A stretch of 64,000 bases of DNA, from assembly GCA_964494475.1 (NCBI GenBank), contig CAZBRS010000017.1:1-64000 (forward strand), in the 5' to 3' direction. The notes below the pieces were generated by a model. That model worked only from the letters and a program-made list of their open reading frames with translations, was not told where the DNA came from and searched no databases. Within the stretch, counting starts at the first letter, position 1, and each line of letters starts with the position of its first letter. Both the position numbers and the translations under genes were made by a program. Origin of the DNA: CAZBRS01 sp964494475. GTDB taxonomy: Bacteria; Myxococcota_A; UBA9042; CAZBRS01. Positions 32,509 to 40,345 of the stretch are shown piece after piece.

Positions 32509-34802
32509 TCGTCAGCGCGTCGGTGCTCGTCCTGACGTTCGTCGTCGCGTACGGGTTGCCGGGGCGCCTGCTGGTCGATCTGCTGGTGCCCGACGCCGAG
32601 CCCGACGAGCGCTTCCCGTTCGCGTTGGCGCTCGGCCTGACGGTGGTCAACGTGACGGCCGTCCTGGTCGTGGGGGTGATCGGCCTGTTCCAGCCGGTGT
32701 ACCTCGTCGGCCCGATCATGGGTGCCGTGGTCGGCGGGGTCCTGGTGGCGCTGGTGGCCCTTCGCCTGTGGCGACGAGGCCGCGACTTCCGGGGCTGGCT
32801 CCGTCGTCCCTCCCGCACCGAGCTCGCGCTCCTGGGGCTCACGGCGGCCGCCACCGCGGTCTTCCTGGTGCACTACGACAAGGATCTGCTGTGGGAAGAG
32901 TCGTGCATGGTGCGCGCCTCGTCGGCCGCGCACGCGAACCTGCTCGAGACCGAGCTGCTCGAGCTGAACGCCGGAGGCCACGCCCTCTCCAAGTACCAGC
33001 GCGATCCTCAGGCGGGGCAGGAGAAGGGCACCAACAACTTCCTGGCCTACAACCAGGGCGAGCCGCTCGGCCCCACCATCCTCCTGGCGCCTTTCCTGGC
33101 GCTCTTCGGGCAGTTCGGCTACCGCATGCTCTACGTGCTGCAGGCGCTGCTGCTCCCGTGGGCCGGCTTCCTGCTCGGTCGCCGACTCTTCGGTCGTCCG
33201 GCCGCCGGCTGGGCCACGGCCCTGCTCCTGACGTTCAGCCCTTACGCGCTCGCGGTGCGCACCTACGACGAGAACTTCTTCGCGTCGGCCTTCGGCGCGG
33301 TGGCGCTGCTCCTGCTGCTGCGCCCGAGGTTGCCGCTCGTGGCCGCGGCGGTCGTGCTCAGCTCGTACGTGGGCCTTCGCCAGCCGCTGGTGCTCATGCT
33401 GCCCTTCGTGCTCTGGTACCTGGCCCGGGTCTCCCCGCGGCCCGGCCGGGCCCTGGCGCTCTTCGTGGGCACGCTGGCCCTGGCCGGGTTGCCCTACCTC
33501 ATCAAGCACACGCTCTTCGTGCTGGTGCAGCACGGCACGCTGTTCGAGGGCGCCTTCGAGCGACCGCAGGCGCCGCACTCGTTCCTGGGCCTGACGTTCG
33601 ATCTTCCGGTGCTGCTCGGCTTTCCGTTCGTGCCCGAGCCGGCGCGCTCGCCCTACTCGGCGTACCCCACGCTGGTGGCCTTCCCGCTCGATCTGCTGCA
33701 GCGCTTCGGCTACGGGCTCGCCGCCCTGGTCCCCCTGGGACTGGTCCGGCTCTTCGGCGCCGATCGCCGCGCGACCTGGCTGCTCGTGGCCTGGGTGGCG
33801 CCGCTCCTGGCCCTCCTCATGGTGCAGTCGAACTGGGTCGAGCCCAACAAGATGGGCGTTCCGGCCACCGCGCTCGCGCCCATGGTGCTGGTCATCGTGG
33901 CCGGGGCCCTCGCGCTCCTCGATGGTGCGAGGCCGTGGGCCTCGAAGGCGGGCTGGGTGGCGCTCGGCGTGGCGCTGCCTCTGGCCTTCGTCGTGGGGGT
34001 GCGCGACTATCGGGCTCCGGTCGACGCGCGTGTCTTCGGCTACCCCTCCGAGCTGTACGACAAGATCTTCTCGCCGGGCACGGTCCGCGTGCTCGGTGAA
34101 GACCCCGCCTACGTCGACTGGGACCGGCAGCGCCTGCAGCCGGGCGTCCTCCCCGACTGGCACCTCGAGGCCTTCCACCCCGCGCTCCTGGCGCGCAGCG
34201 TGGCGCGCCTGGCCGACGCGATCGCGCGACCGGGCTTCGAGCACTACGACCGGGCCATGCCCGACGAGCTCGTGCAGACGGCGCTCGGTCAGGGCATGGT
34301 CGTGGGGCCGCTCCGGCTCATGCGCATGCTGCACGGCGGCCCGCGCCCGGCCGAGCGTCTCCGGCCGCTCGCCGAGGTGCCTGGGGGCGCCACCGTACCG
34401 GTGATCCTCGATCTCGGCGCGCCGCTCGTGGGATCCCCGCCCTTGAAGCTCGGAGAAGTCGACGGTCCCGTGGTGGTGCCCGGCGGGCCCGAGCCCGTCA
34501 TCGTGACCGGGCTGCGCGTGCCGTGGGCCGACCACGAGGTGTCGCTCCTGGCCGCGCGCGACGACACGGGGGTCGTCTTCCTGTTCCTCATGCCGGGGCG
34601 CGCCGACCCGACCAGCGTCGGACGGCGCGTCGACGTAAGCGGGCGCAAGGACCTGCGCCTGGCTCTGCGCCTGGCCGAGGGTGATCGCGTTCGCCTGATC
34701 GACGTGCGGGTCATCCGGCCCGCGCGCTGGTACGCGCGCTGGGTCGTGGTGGGGGCTCACGACCTCTGGACGTCGCCGCCGCGCGCCCTGTCACCGAGCT
34801 GA
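32499..34802 (+). CDS. large polytopic membrane protein, possibly GT-C-like glycosyltransferase
   Basis: A 767-residue protein with roughly 10-12 hydrophobic segments up to about residue 490 and a soluble C-terminal part of ~260 residues. After the first four helices an extracytoplasmic loop reads HYDKDLLWEESCMVRASSAAH, with paired acidic residues early in the chain as in GT-C polyprenyl-phosphate-sugar transferases, but no family could be confirmed. The start is a GTG overlapping the dehydrogenase gene by 10 bp; a TTG two codons later is an alternative. It converges with the chemoreceptor gene. Confidence 0.65.
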   Translation: MGLIVSASVLVLTFVVAYGLPGRLLVDLLVPDAEPDERFPFALALGLTVVNVTAVLVVGVIGLFQPVYLVGPIMGAVVGGVLVALVALRLWRRGRDFRGWLRRPSRTELALLGLTAAATAVFLVHYDKDLLWEESCMVRASSAAHANLLETELLELNAGGHALSKYQRDPQAGQEKGTNNFLAYNQGEPLGPTILLAPFLALFGQFGYRMLYVLQALLLPWAGFLLGRRLFGRPAAGWATALLLTFSPYALAVRTYDENFFASAFGAVALLLLLRPRLPLVAAAVVLSSYVGLRQPLVLMLPFVLWYLARVSPRPGRALALFVGTLALAGLPYLIKHTLFVLVQHGTLFEGAFERPQAPHSFLGLTFDLPVLLGFPFVPEPARSPYSAYPTLVAFPLDLLQRFGYGLAALVPLGLVRLFGADRRATWLLVAWVAPLLALLMVQSNWVEPNKMGVPATALAPMVLVIVAGALALLDGARPWASKAGWVALGVALPLAFVVGVRDYRAPVDARVFGYPSELYDKIFSPGTVRVLGEDPAYVDWDRQRLQPGVLPDWHLEAFHPALLARSVARLADAIARPGFEHYDRAMPDELVQTALGQGMVVGPLRLMRMLHGGPRPAERLRPLAEVPGGATVPVILDLGAPLVGSPPLKLGEVDGPVVVPGGPEPVIVTGLRVPWADHEVSLLAARDDTGVVFLFLMPGRADPTSVGRRVDVSGRKDLRLALRLAEGDRVRLIDVRVIRPARWYARWVVVGAHDLWTSPPRALSPS

Positions 34803-34812
34803 AGGGGGACCG

Positions 34813-36291
34813 TCACGTCGAGCGCGCACGAGGTGCGCGATCGATCATGGCCAGCAGCTCCCGGCCGAGGTCGTCGAGATCGCGCGCCGACTCCGTCACC
34901 TGCCGGGCGGCTGCCTGGCTCTCGGTGGTGGCGGCCTCGATGGTGTGCATCGCGTCGTGGAAGCGCGCGAGCCTTTCGCGCTGCCGATCGCCGGCGCTGG
35001 TGGCTCGGGTCATGTCGGCCGCCGCCTCGGCGAGCACAGCCGTGAGCTTCAGGATGGTGGCATCGGCGCTGGCGAGCGCCAGCACGGCGCCGTCGACGCG
35101 CGCGCGGGTGTCGGCCGTGGCCGTGCCGACCTCGCGCGTGGCGAGTTCGATCCCGTGCAACACCTGCCCAACTCGAGCCGTCGTCTCCTTGGATTGCGCG
35201 GCCAGCGCGCGGATCTCGGCCGCGACCACCCCGAACGTGCCGCCGCTCTCCCCGGCGTGGACGGCCTCGATCGAGGCATTCAGGGCGACGACGGCCGTGC
35301 GGTCGGCGATGTCGTTCACGACGGCCATGACGTCGGCCACGGACCGGACGTGTTCGGCCATCCCCTGCAGCGTGGCGGCCGTGTCCGCCAGCCTGTCGCG
35401 GGCAGCCTCGGCCTCGCGGGACGTGCTCGCGAGCGTCTGCCGACCCTGGTCGCCCATGGCTTCGCTCTCCAGCGCCCTGTCGGCGACGAACTTCACCTCG
35501 GCCGACGCGCGCGCTGCGATCTTCCGCAACTCGTCGACCGCGTCGGTCGATTCGGCGACCGCGCGGACCTGCTCGCCGTGGCTCTGGACCTGCTGCCGCG
35601 TGGCGGCCAACAGCTCGGCGCTGGTGGCGGCGAGCCGGTGCGCGACCTGCCGGAGGGAGCCCGTGATGCCGCGCGTCAGCCACGCGGCCAGTCCCAGGCC
35701 GAACAGCAACGCGACGATCAGCGTGACGCCCTGCAGGCTGACGAGGCCGCCGGTCAGCGCCAGCACGTCGCCGTTGTGCCGTCGGGCCGACGCGTTCAGG
35801 GGGCGCTGGAGATCGTGGAGGAGGGCGCGGAGCGTCACCTTCGCCGGGCGGGCGTCGCTCGTCCAGAGGCGCAACGTCTCGGCCGGGTCGTGCGTGCCGG
35901 CGATGCGCTCGATGGCCGCGTGGTACGCCGCGTGGGGTTCGTCCAGGCGCGCGAGCGACGCCTCGAAGGTCGCGTCGAGCGCGAGCAGGCGCGCGCGACC
36001 GTCGCCGTGGAGCCATCGGCCGAGCGGGCAGCGCCGGGGGTCGGTCTCTTCGTCGAGCCGGCGGTTCGTCGGGGCCTGGACGTAGCTCCACAGGCGGTTG
36101 TGCAGCTCGTCGTGCTCGGCCAGGAGCTCGTTGACCGTCAGGGCCAGTTCGCTCCGCTCGATGGCGCTGGCGGTGTGCTCGTGAACCCCGGTGCTCTGCG
36201 CGATCACGGCGACGCCCACTCCCAGGAACAGGAGCAGCAGGACCAGGAAGCCGAACCCGATCCGCCGACCGATGGTCGCGCGCGTCAGCAT
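34813..36291 (-). CDS. methyl-accepting chemotaxis protein with extracytoplasmic CZB-like zinc-binding sensor
   Basis: A 492-residue chemoreceptor with TM1 at ~12-32 and TM2 at ~176-197. The extracytoplasmic part contains His64 (HNRLW), Cys88 in RRCPLGRWLHGDG, and His120 and His124 in EPHAAYHAAIERI. This is the complete 3-His/1-Cys core of chemoreceptor zinc-binding (CZB) domains. The cytoplasmic hairpin tip reads VNDIADRTAVVALNASIEAVHAGESGGTFGVVAAEIRALA, close to the consensus but with His where an Arg is usual. It should signal through CheA/CheW encoded elsewhere. Zinc or oxidant (hypochlorite) sensing is possible by analogy with other CZB proteins. Confidence 0.85.
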   Translation of the reverse strand: MLTRATIGRRIGFGFLVLLLLFLGVGVAVIAQSTGVHEHTASAIERSELALTVNELLAEHDELHNRLWSYVQAPTNRRLDEETDPRRCPLGRWLHGDGRARLLALDATFEASLARLDEPHAAYHAAIERIAGTHDPAETLRLWTSDARPAKVTLRALLHDLQRPLNASARRHNGDVLALTGGLVSLQGVTLIVALLFGLGLAAWLTRGITGSLRQVAHRLAATSAELLAATRQQVQSHGEQVRAVAESTDAVDELRKIAARASAEVKFVADRALESEAMGDQGRQTLASTSREAEAARDRLADTAATLQGMAEHVRSVADVMAVVNDIADRTAVVALNASIEAVHAGESGGTFGVVAAEIRALAAQSKETTARVGQVLHGIELATREVGTATADTRARVDGAVLALASADATILKLTAVLAEAAADMTRATSAGDRQRERLARFHDAMHTIEAATTESQAAARQVTESARDLDDLGRELLAMIDRAPRARST

Positions 36292-36308
36292 GTCACCTCG
36301 TTGACCCG

Positions 36309-36337
36309 AGCATACCCAATCGGTGCGCGTTCGGCAA
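36309..36337 (-). promoter_or_regulatory. sigma70-type promoter of the chemoreceptor gene
   Basis: On the minus strand TTGCCG (36332-36337), 17 bp and TATGCT (36309-36314). The predicted start near 36302 leaves a short leader with a GAGGTGAC ribosome-binding site. Confidence 0.55.
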
Positions 36338-36350
36338 ATCGGACCGTTCG

Positions 36351-37022
36351 TCAGGGGAGCGGAAAGCTCCGCAGCGCGCGGTTGTCGAGCACGCGCCTCC
36401 CCGGCTCGTCGCGCCGGGCGGCGTCGAGGAGGGCCCGGGCCACCTGGGTCGCGTGCACGGGCTTGAAGGCGCCCGGGAGCAGGCCGCCGAGGAGGCCGCC
36501 CAGGGCCTCGGCGGGCCGGGGTTCGTCGCGCTCCCCCAGCAGGAACGAGGGCCGGGCGATGGTGAGCGACGGGAAGCCCAGGCCGGTGAGGGCCTCCTCG
36601 AGCTCGCCCTTCACGCGGTTGTAGAAGACCGCGGACCGCGAGTCGGCGCCCACGGCGCTCACGACCAGGAAGTGCCGGGCACCGGCCGCGCGCGCGAGGG
36701 TGGCCACGGTCAGGGCCAGATCGTGATCGACGGCCCGAAACGCGGCCCTGGAGCCCGCCCTCCGGCGCGTGGTGCCGAGGGCGGAGACCACGTGGTCGAC
36801 GGCCAGCAGGTCGGGCCGCTCGGCGAGCCGGGCGAAGTCGACCACCTCGACGCGCAGGCGCGCCGACGGCTCGACGTGCGGGAGTGGACGGCGGACCAGC
36901 GCCACGATCTCGCCCGCCTCGGGCTCGGCCAGCCAGGCTGCCAGGCAGGCGCGGCCCACCAGGCCGGAGGCGCCCACGAGCAAGGTGCGACGGGTCCGAG
37001 GATCCGGGTCGGGGGAGGGCAT
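36351..37022 (-). CDS. NAD(P)-binding atypical SDR protein (HTATIP2/YbjT-like)
   Basis: A 223-residue Rossmann protein. RTLLVGASGLVGRACLAAWL is the GxxGxxG dinucleotide-binding loop. VVSALGTTRRRAGSRAAFRAVDHDLALTVATLARAAGARHFLVVSAVGA is the family's distinctive central block, followed by FYNRVKGELEEAL, where Tyr and Lys lie in the YxxxK-like position. Homologues are annotated as NAD(P)H-binding or oxidoreductase HTATIP2-like proteins with no firm substrate. It begins 2 bp after the S4-protein stop and is probably translated from the same message. Confidence 0.82.
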   Translation of the reverse strand: MPSPDPDPRTRRTLLVGASGLVGRACLAAWLAEPEAGEIVALVRRPLPHVEPSARLRVEVVDFARLAERPDLLAVDHVVSALGTTRRRAGSRAAFRAVDHDLALTVATLARAAGARHFLVVSAVGADSRSAVFYNRVKGELEEALTGLGFPSLTIARPSFLLGERDEPRPAEALGGLLGGLLPGAFKPVHATQVARALLDAARRDEPGRRVLDNRALRSFPLP

Positions 37023-37024
37023 GG

Positions 37025-37285
37025 TCAGGCCTCCTTCGGCTTCGCGGCCGCCACGCGGATGCGCGCCTCGGGAGCCGCGCCCGCGCGGGCCCCGGCGGCC
37101 ACCACCTCGACCACGTCGCCGCCCCGCACCTTCTTGCCGCGCTCGGTCGCCACGGCGCCGTTGACGAGCACGCGCCCCTCGAGGATGAGGTGCTTGGCCT
37201 CGCCCCCCGAGTCGGTGACGCCGACCAGCTTGATCAGCGCGTCGAGCTTGATGAAGTCAGTGGTCAGGCGCACGGTCTTGGTCAT
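37025..37285 (-). CDS. small S4-domain RNA-binding protein (YbcJ-like)
   Basis: An 86-residue protein consisting almost only of an S4 fold: FIKLDALIKLVGVTDSGGEAKHLILEGRVLVNGAVATERGKKVRGGDVVEV. Stand-alone S4 proteins of this size (YbcJ, YaaA type) bind structured RNA such as rRNA or tRNA. The tail is Ala/Lys-rich. It has an AGGAGG ribosome-binding site and is the first gene of a two-gene unit with the SDR-like protein. Confidence 0.88.
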   Translation of the reverse strand: MTKTVRLTTDFIKLDALIKLVGVTDSGGEAKHLILEGRVLVNGAVATERGKKVRGGDVVEVVAAGARAGAAPEARIRVAAAKPKEA

Positions 37286-37439
37286 GCTGGGGCCTCCTCG
37301 CAGGGGCCCATCGTGACGCGCGATCGGGGAGAGGGCAAGGGGGAACGACCGGGGAGCCGGGGCCGCCGGGAAGTTCGGTCTGGGCCCAGGCCTCGCCGGG
37401 AGCCACCGAGCCCGACCAGCGCGTCGGTCCGTTCCCGCC

Positions 37440-38549
37440 CTACTCGGCCTCTTCGGGCAGGATCTCGGGCTCGGGCATCAGGGGAGCCTCGGCCTCGGCG
37501 TCCTTGTCCTTGGGCGCCTGGCTGTCGTCGTCGCCCGGCAGGCCCTCGATCGCCAGAGGCACCTCCTTGCAGGCGGTGGGCGACCAGGTGATCTCCTCGT
37601 CCTCGTCCAGCAGCGTCTGCCACGACAGCGCCTCGCCCGCGCTCCAGCACTCGGCCACGCGCACGCACTGGTGCTCGCCCACGGTTCCTTCGCACGCGGC
37701 CCGCACGGTGCGCGCGAAGCCGTCGGCGCGCCAGGCCGCCGCCGAGCGCACCCATTCGATCAGCCCGTCCTGTCCGGCCGTCAACGCGCCGCCGTCGGTG
37801 CGCGTCAGGTAGTCGCCCGCGTCGATGTAGGCGAAGCGGCCGCCCTTTTCGCCGAGGCTGCGAAAGCGGTACACGCCCGAGCGCGCCACCTCGGACTCGG
37901 GCCCCGCCACCTCGTCGAGGCCGATATTGAGCGAGCGGACGAGACCCACCGCCCGGTAGGCGATGCCCAGGCGCCCGCCGATCGCGGAGCCGTTCAGGGC
38001 GGCCAGGTGGTCGAAGTTGTAGCCCACGTGGCCGATGCCGCGCTTCTTGCCGCTCCAGGCGGGCATGGCCTTGCCCTCGCCGGCCAGCACCACCAGGTAG
38101 TCGTCGTCCGAGGTCGACGCGACCGGGCGGCCCTTCAGCACGAAGCCGTACTTCTTCGCGCCCTTGTCCTTGAGGCACGAGGTGAGGCTCCAGTGCACGG
38201 CGGCGTGGTCGCCCTCCCAGATCCGGCACGTGGTCGCGCCCTTGGTCACCTCGACCGGCACCACCGCCGCCCGGAACGCCTCGAGGGCCGCGTGGGTGTC
38301 GGCCACCAGCGCGTTCAGGTGATCCATCACCGCCTGCGCCGAGGCCCGGTACCCGCCGGGCAGCGCGGCGGCCTCGCCCTCGGCGTCGGCCCCCAGGGCC
38401 CCGGAGAGGCTCTGGGTGTCGCCGAACGACAGCTCGAGCATCTCGGGCTCGGGCAGGGCCGCGCCGAACTCGTCGCTCGCCTCGTCGGCCTTGTCGCACG
38501 CGGCCAGGGCGCAGAGCGTCAGCACCAGCATCCAGGTCCACCGCTTCAT
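37440..38549 (-). CDS. uncharacterised lipoprotein
   Basis: A 369-residue lipoprotein (MKRWTWMLVLTLCALAAC, lipobox LAAC). The tether is short and acidic. The body has five or more cysteines and no family that I recognise; a GHVGYNFDHLAALNGSAIGGRL segment and several Trp/Gly-rich strands suggest a beta-rich fold. The C-terminus is acidic (EAEAPLMPEPEILPEEAE). The ATG at 38549 follows a near-perfect GGAGGTGATC ribosome-binding site, which overrules an in-frame start 15 codons upstream. It is a single gene downstream of the sigma-factor operon on the same strand. Confidence 0.7.
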   Translation of the reverse strand: MKRWTWMLVLTLCALAACDKADEASDEFGAALPEPEMLELSFGDTQSLSGALGADAEGEAAALPGGYRASAQAVMDHLNALVADTHAALEAFRAAVVPVEVTKGATTCRIWEGDHAAVHWSLTSCLKDKGAKKYGFVLKGRPVASTSDDDYLVVLAGEGKAMPAWSGKKRGIGHVGYNFDHLAALNGSAIGGRLGIAYRAVGLVRSLNIGLDEVAGPESEVARSGVYRFRSLGEKGGRFAYIDAGDYLTRTDGGALTAGQDGLIEWVRSAAAWRADGFARTVRAACEGTVGEHQCVRVAECWSAGEALSWQTLLDEDEEITWSPTACKEVPLAIEGLPGDDDSQAPKDKDAEAEAPLMPEPEILPEEAE

Positions 38550-38595
38550 GATCACCTCCGAGTGGTTGTACGGACGAACTGATCGGATGAACACG

Positions 38596-38609
38596 CCCGG
38601 CTCGCCGGG
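38596..38609 (-). terminator. weak stem-loop after the DUF3106 gene
   Basis: CCCGG-CGAG-CCGGG, a 5-bp stem with a tetraloop a few bases past the stop codon of the sigma operon's last gene. It has no T-run. Confidence 0.3.
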
Positions 38610-38615
38610 GTTCCG

Positions 38616-39071
38616 TTACCGCTCCTTCGCGCCGCCCCCCTTGCGCTGCTTCAACCGTTCGAACAGCTTCTGGCGCTTGGCCGGGGGCAGGTCCATCAGG
38701 CGCTTGAACAGCTTGCGCACCTGCGCGCGTTGCTCGGGGGGCAGGTTCTTCAGGCGCTTCACCTGCTTGCGCAGCGCGTGCTTCTCCTTGGGCGAGAGCT
38801 CCTTGAAGCGCTCCCAGCGCGCGCGCACGTCGGCCTTCTTTTCGGGCGGCAGGGCCTGGTAGCGCGCGAAGCGCTCCTTCAACTGGGCCTGCTCCTCGGG
38901 GGGCAGGCCCTTCCACCAGCGATACTTCTCGACCAGGCGGGCCTGCTCTTCGGGCGTCAGCTTCTCCCACCGACCGTCGGCGGCGGGCGGCGGCTCGTCG
39001 GCCGCCAGCGACCCCGGACCCGAGAGCGCCGCCACGCAGAGGGCCAGCGCGAGCCAGACGAGGCGCTTCAT
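38616..39071 (-). CDS. DUF3106-type secreted Lys/Glu-rich protein
   Basis: A 151-residue protein with a signal peptide (KRLVWLALALCVAALSGPGSLA). The rest repeats a ~22-residue motif five or six times: W-x-LTPEEQARLVEKY, KGLPPEEQAQLKERF, QALPPEKKADVRARW, KELSPKEKHALRKQV, KNLPPEQRAQVRKLF and MDLPPAKRQKLFERL. This pattern is that of DUF3106 periplasmic proteins, which typically accompany ECF sigma/anti-sigma genes. Heavy-metal or envelope-stress sensing, as in CnrX/Spy-like helical proteins, is conceivable but unproven. Its start overlaps the anti-sigma stop (ATGA). Confidence 0.82.
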   Translation of the reverse strand: MKRLVWLALALCVAALSGPGSLAADEPPPAADGRWEKLTPEEQARLVEKYRWWKGLPPEEQAQLKERFARYQALPPEKKADVRARWERFKELSPKEKHALRKQVKRLKNLPPEQRAQVRKLFKRLMDLPPAKRQKLFERLKQRKGGGAKER

Positions 39072-39556
39072 CCTCCCACCTCCTCCAGGGCGCGTTCGAT
39101 CTCGGCCGGATCGCCGAAGAGCCCGGACGCCTCGAGGGTCGAGAGCTCCTGCACGCAGTCGAGGCTCTCGAGCAGGTCGAGGTTCTGCACCAACTCGAGC
39201 TCGTCGGGGAGGCCGACGCCGCCCGATCGTCCGCCCCACGCGACCACGAGCGCCACGGCAGCGGCCGCCGCCACGGGCACGGGGAGCAGCCACCAGCGCC
39301 GCCACCAGGCGGTCGGGGAGCGCGCGGGCTCGACCTCGCGGAGGCGCTCCTGGAAGGCGAGCCACGCCCCGTCGACGTCGAGGGGCGGCTCGACCCGCGC
39401 GGCGTCGAGGCGCTCCATCAGCGCCTTCGTCCGCTCCAGCTCGGCGCGGCAGCCGGCGCAGGCTCCGACGTGCCGCTCCAGCGCCTCGCGTTCGGTCGCG
39501 GCGAGCGCGCCATCCAGGTAGGGGAACAGGGCCTCGTGGACGTGACGGCACTTCAT
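39068..39556 (-). CDS. zinc-finger anti-sigma factor
   Basis: A 162-residue single-pass membrane protein. The N-terminus is a zf-HC2/ZAS motif (CRHVHEALFPYLDGALAATEREALERHVGACAGCR; Cys3, His29, Cys33, Cys36). A transmembrane segment lies at ~90-107. The periplasmic tail contains LPDELELVQNLDLLESLD. It binds and inhibits the ECF sigma factor encoded just upstream, with which it overlaps by 4 bp. The acidic DLLE motif also occurs in the small protein encoded upstream of the sigma gene. Confidence 0.88.
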   Translation of the reverse strand: MKCRHVHEALFPYLDGALAATEREALERHVGACAGCRAELERTKALMERLDAARVEPPLDVDGAWLAFQERLREVEPARSPTAWWRRWWLLPVPVAAAAAVALVVAWGGRSGGVGLPDELELVQNLDLLESLDCVQELSTLEASGLFGDPAEIERALEEVGG

Positions 39557-40110
39557 GGCGTGATCCTCCCCAAGAGAGCGACGCGGGCCCGGTTCAGCAG
39601 CGACTTGAGCGCCGGCTCGCTGAGCTCCATGGCCGCGGCGGCCTCTTCGTACGACAACTCGCGATACCGCGTGAGCACCACGGCCGTGCGCTGCCGCTCG
39701 GGCAGCTCGAAGAGCGCCGACGTCACCTTCGCCACCCGCTGCTCCTGGTCGGCCCGTTGCTCGGGCGTGTCGTGGTCGGGCAGGGCCTCGAGGGTGGCCG
39801 TGGGATCGTCGGCGAAAGGCAGCGCCTCGCGGGAGCGCAGCTCGTTCAACAGGGCGTTCCGGGCCACACGGTACAGATACGTGCGGAAGGAGGCCTCGGG
39901 GCGGTACCGCTCGCGGTAGCGGTGCAGCCGCAGGAAGACCTCCTGCGCGAGCTCCTCGGCGCGCGCGCGTGACCGCAGGCCGCGGGCCAGGAAGCCGACC
40001 ACGCCCGCGAAGTGTCGCGCGTAGACGTCGCGGAACGCCGCGTCGTCACCCGCCTTGAAGCGGAGCATCGCGCGCACGTCCGGGTCCTCCGTGTAGTCAC
40101 GGTGTTCCAT
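39553..40110 (-). CDS. ECF-type RNA polymerase sigma factor
   Basis: A 185-residue sigma factor with region 2 (FKAGDDAAFRDVYARHFAGVVGFLARGL ... AEELAQEVFLRLHRY ... FRTYLYRVARNALLNELRSR) and region 4 (ALFELPERQRTAVVLTRYRELSYEEAAAAMELSEPALKSLLNRARVAL). It directs transcription of an envelope-related regulon and is held by the anti-sigma factor downstream. The ATG at 40110 has AGGAG five bases upstream; a GTG five codons earlier is possible. It overlaps the end of the small secreted-protein gene by 14 bp. Confidence 0.93.
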   Translation of the reverse strand: MEHRDYTEDPDVRAMLRFKAGDDAAFRDVYARHFAGVVGFLARGLRSRARAEELAQEVFLRLHRYRERYRPEASFRTYLYRVARNALLNELRSREALPFADDPTATLEALPDHDTPEQRADQEQRVAKVTSALFELPERQRTAVVLTRYRELSYEEAAAAMELSEPALKSLLNRARVALLGRITP

Positions 40111-40345
40111 CGTCTCCTCGAACACCGGGCGCGGCGTCTGGTTTCGCGGGCTCGGTCACGGGGGCCCGGGGAGCGGCTTCGGCGGGCGCTTCGAGCTCGA
40201 GCAGGTCGCCGTAGCCCTCCAGCAGGTCGACGTCCTGGAGCAGCTCGAGCAGCTCGTCGGGGGGCCGCTCGGGCAGGGCGGGGCTCGGCGCCGGCGGGGC
40301 GTCGGCCAGCGCCAGGACGAGCAGGAGGAGCTCAATAGCGTGCAT
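40097..40345 (-). CDS. small secreted or membrane protein with DLLE motif
   Basis: An 82-residue protein: a hydrophobic N-terminus (AIELLLLVLALADA), then PERPPDELLELLQDVDLLEGYGDLLELEAP and a Pro/Ala-rich tail. The central stretch matches the periplasmic tail of the anti-sigma factor (PDELELVQNLDLLESLD). It overlaps the beta-barrel gene by 14 bp at its start and the sigma gene by 14 bp at its end, so all five genes form one operon. No known family was recognised. Confidence 0.7.
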   Translation of the reverse strand: MHAIELLLLVLALADAPPAPSPALPERPPDELLELLQDVDLLEGYGDLLELEAPAEAAPRAPVTEPAKPDAAPGVRGDDGTP

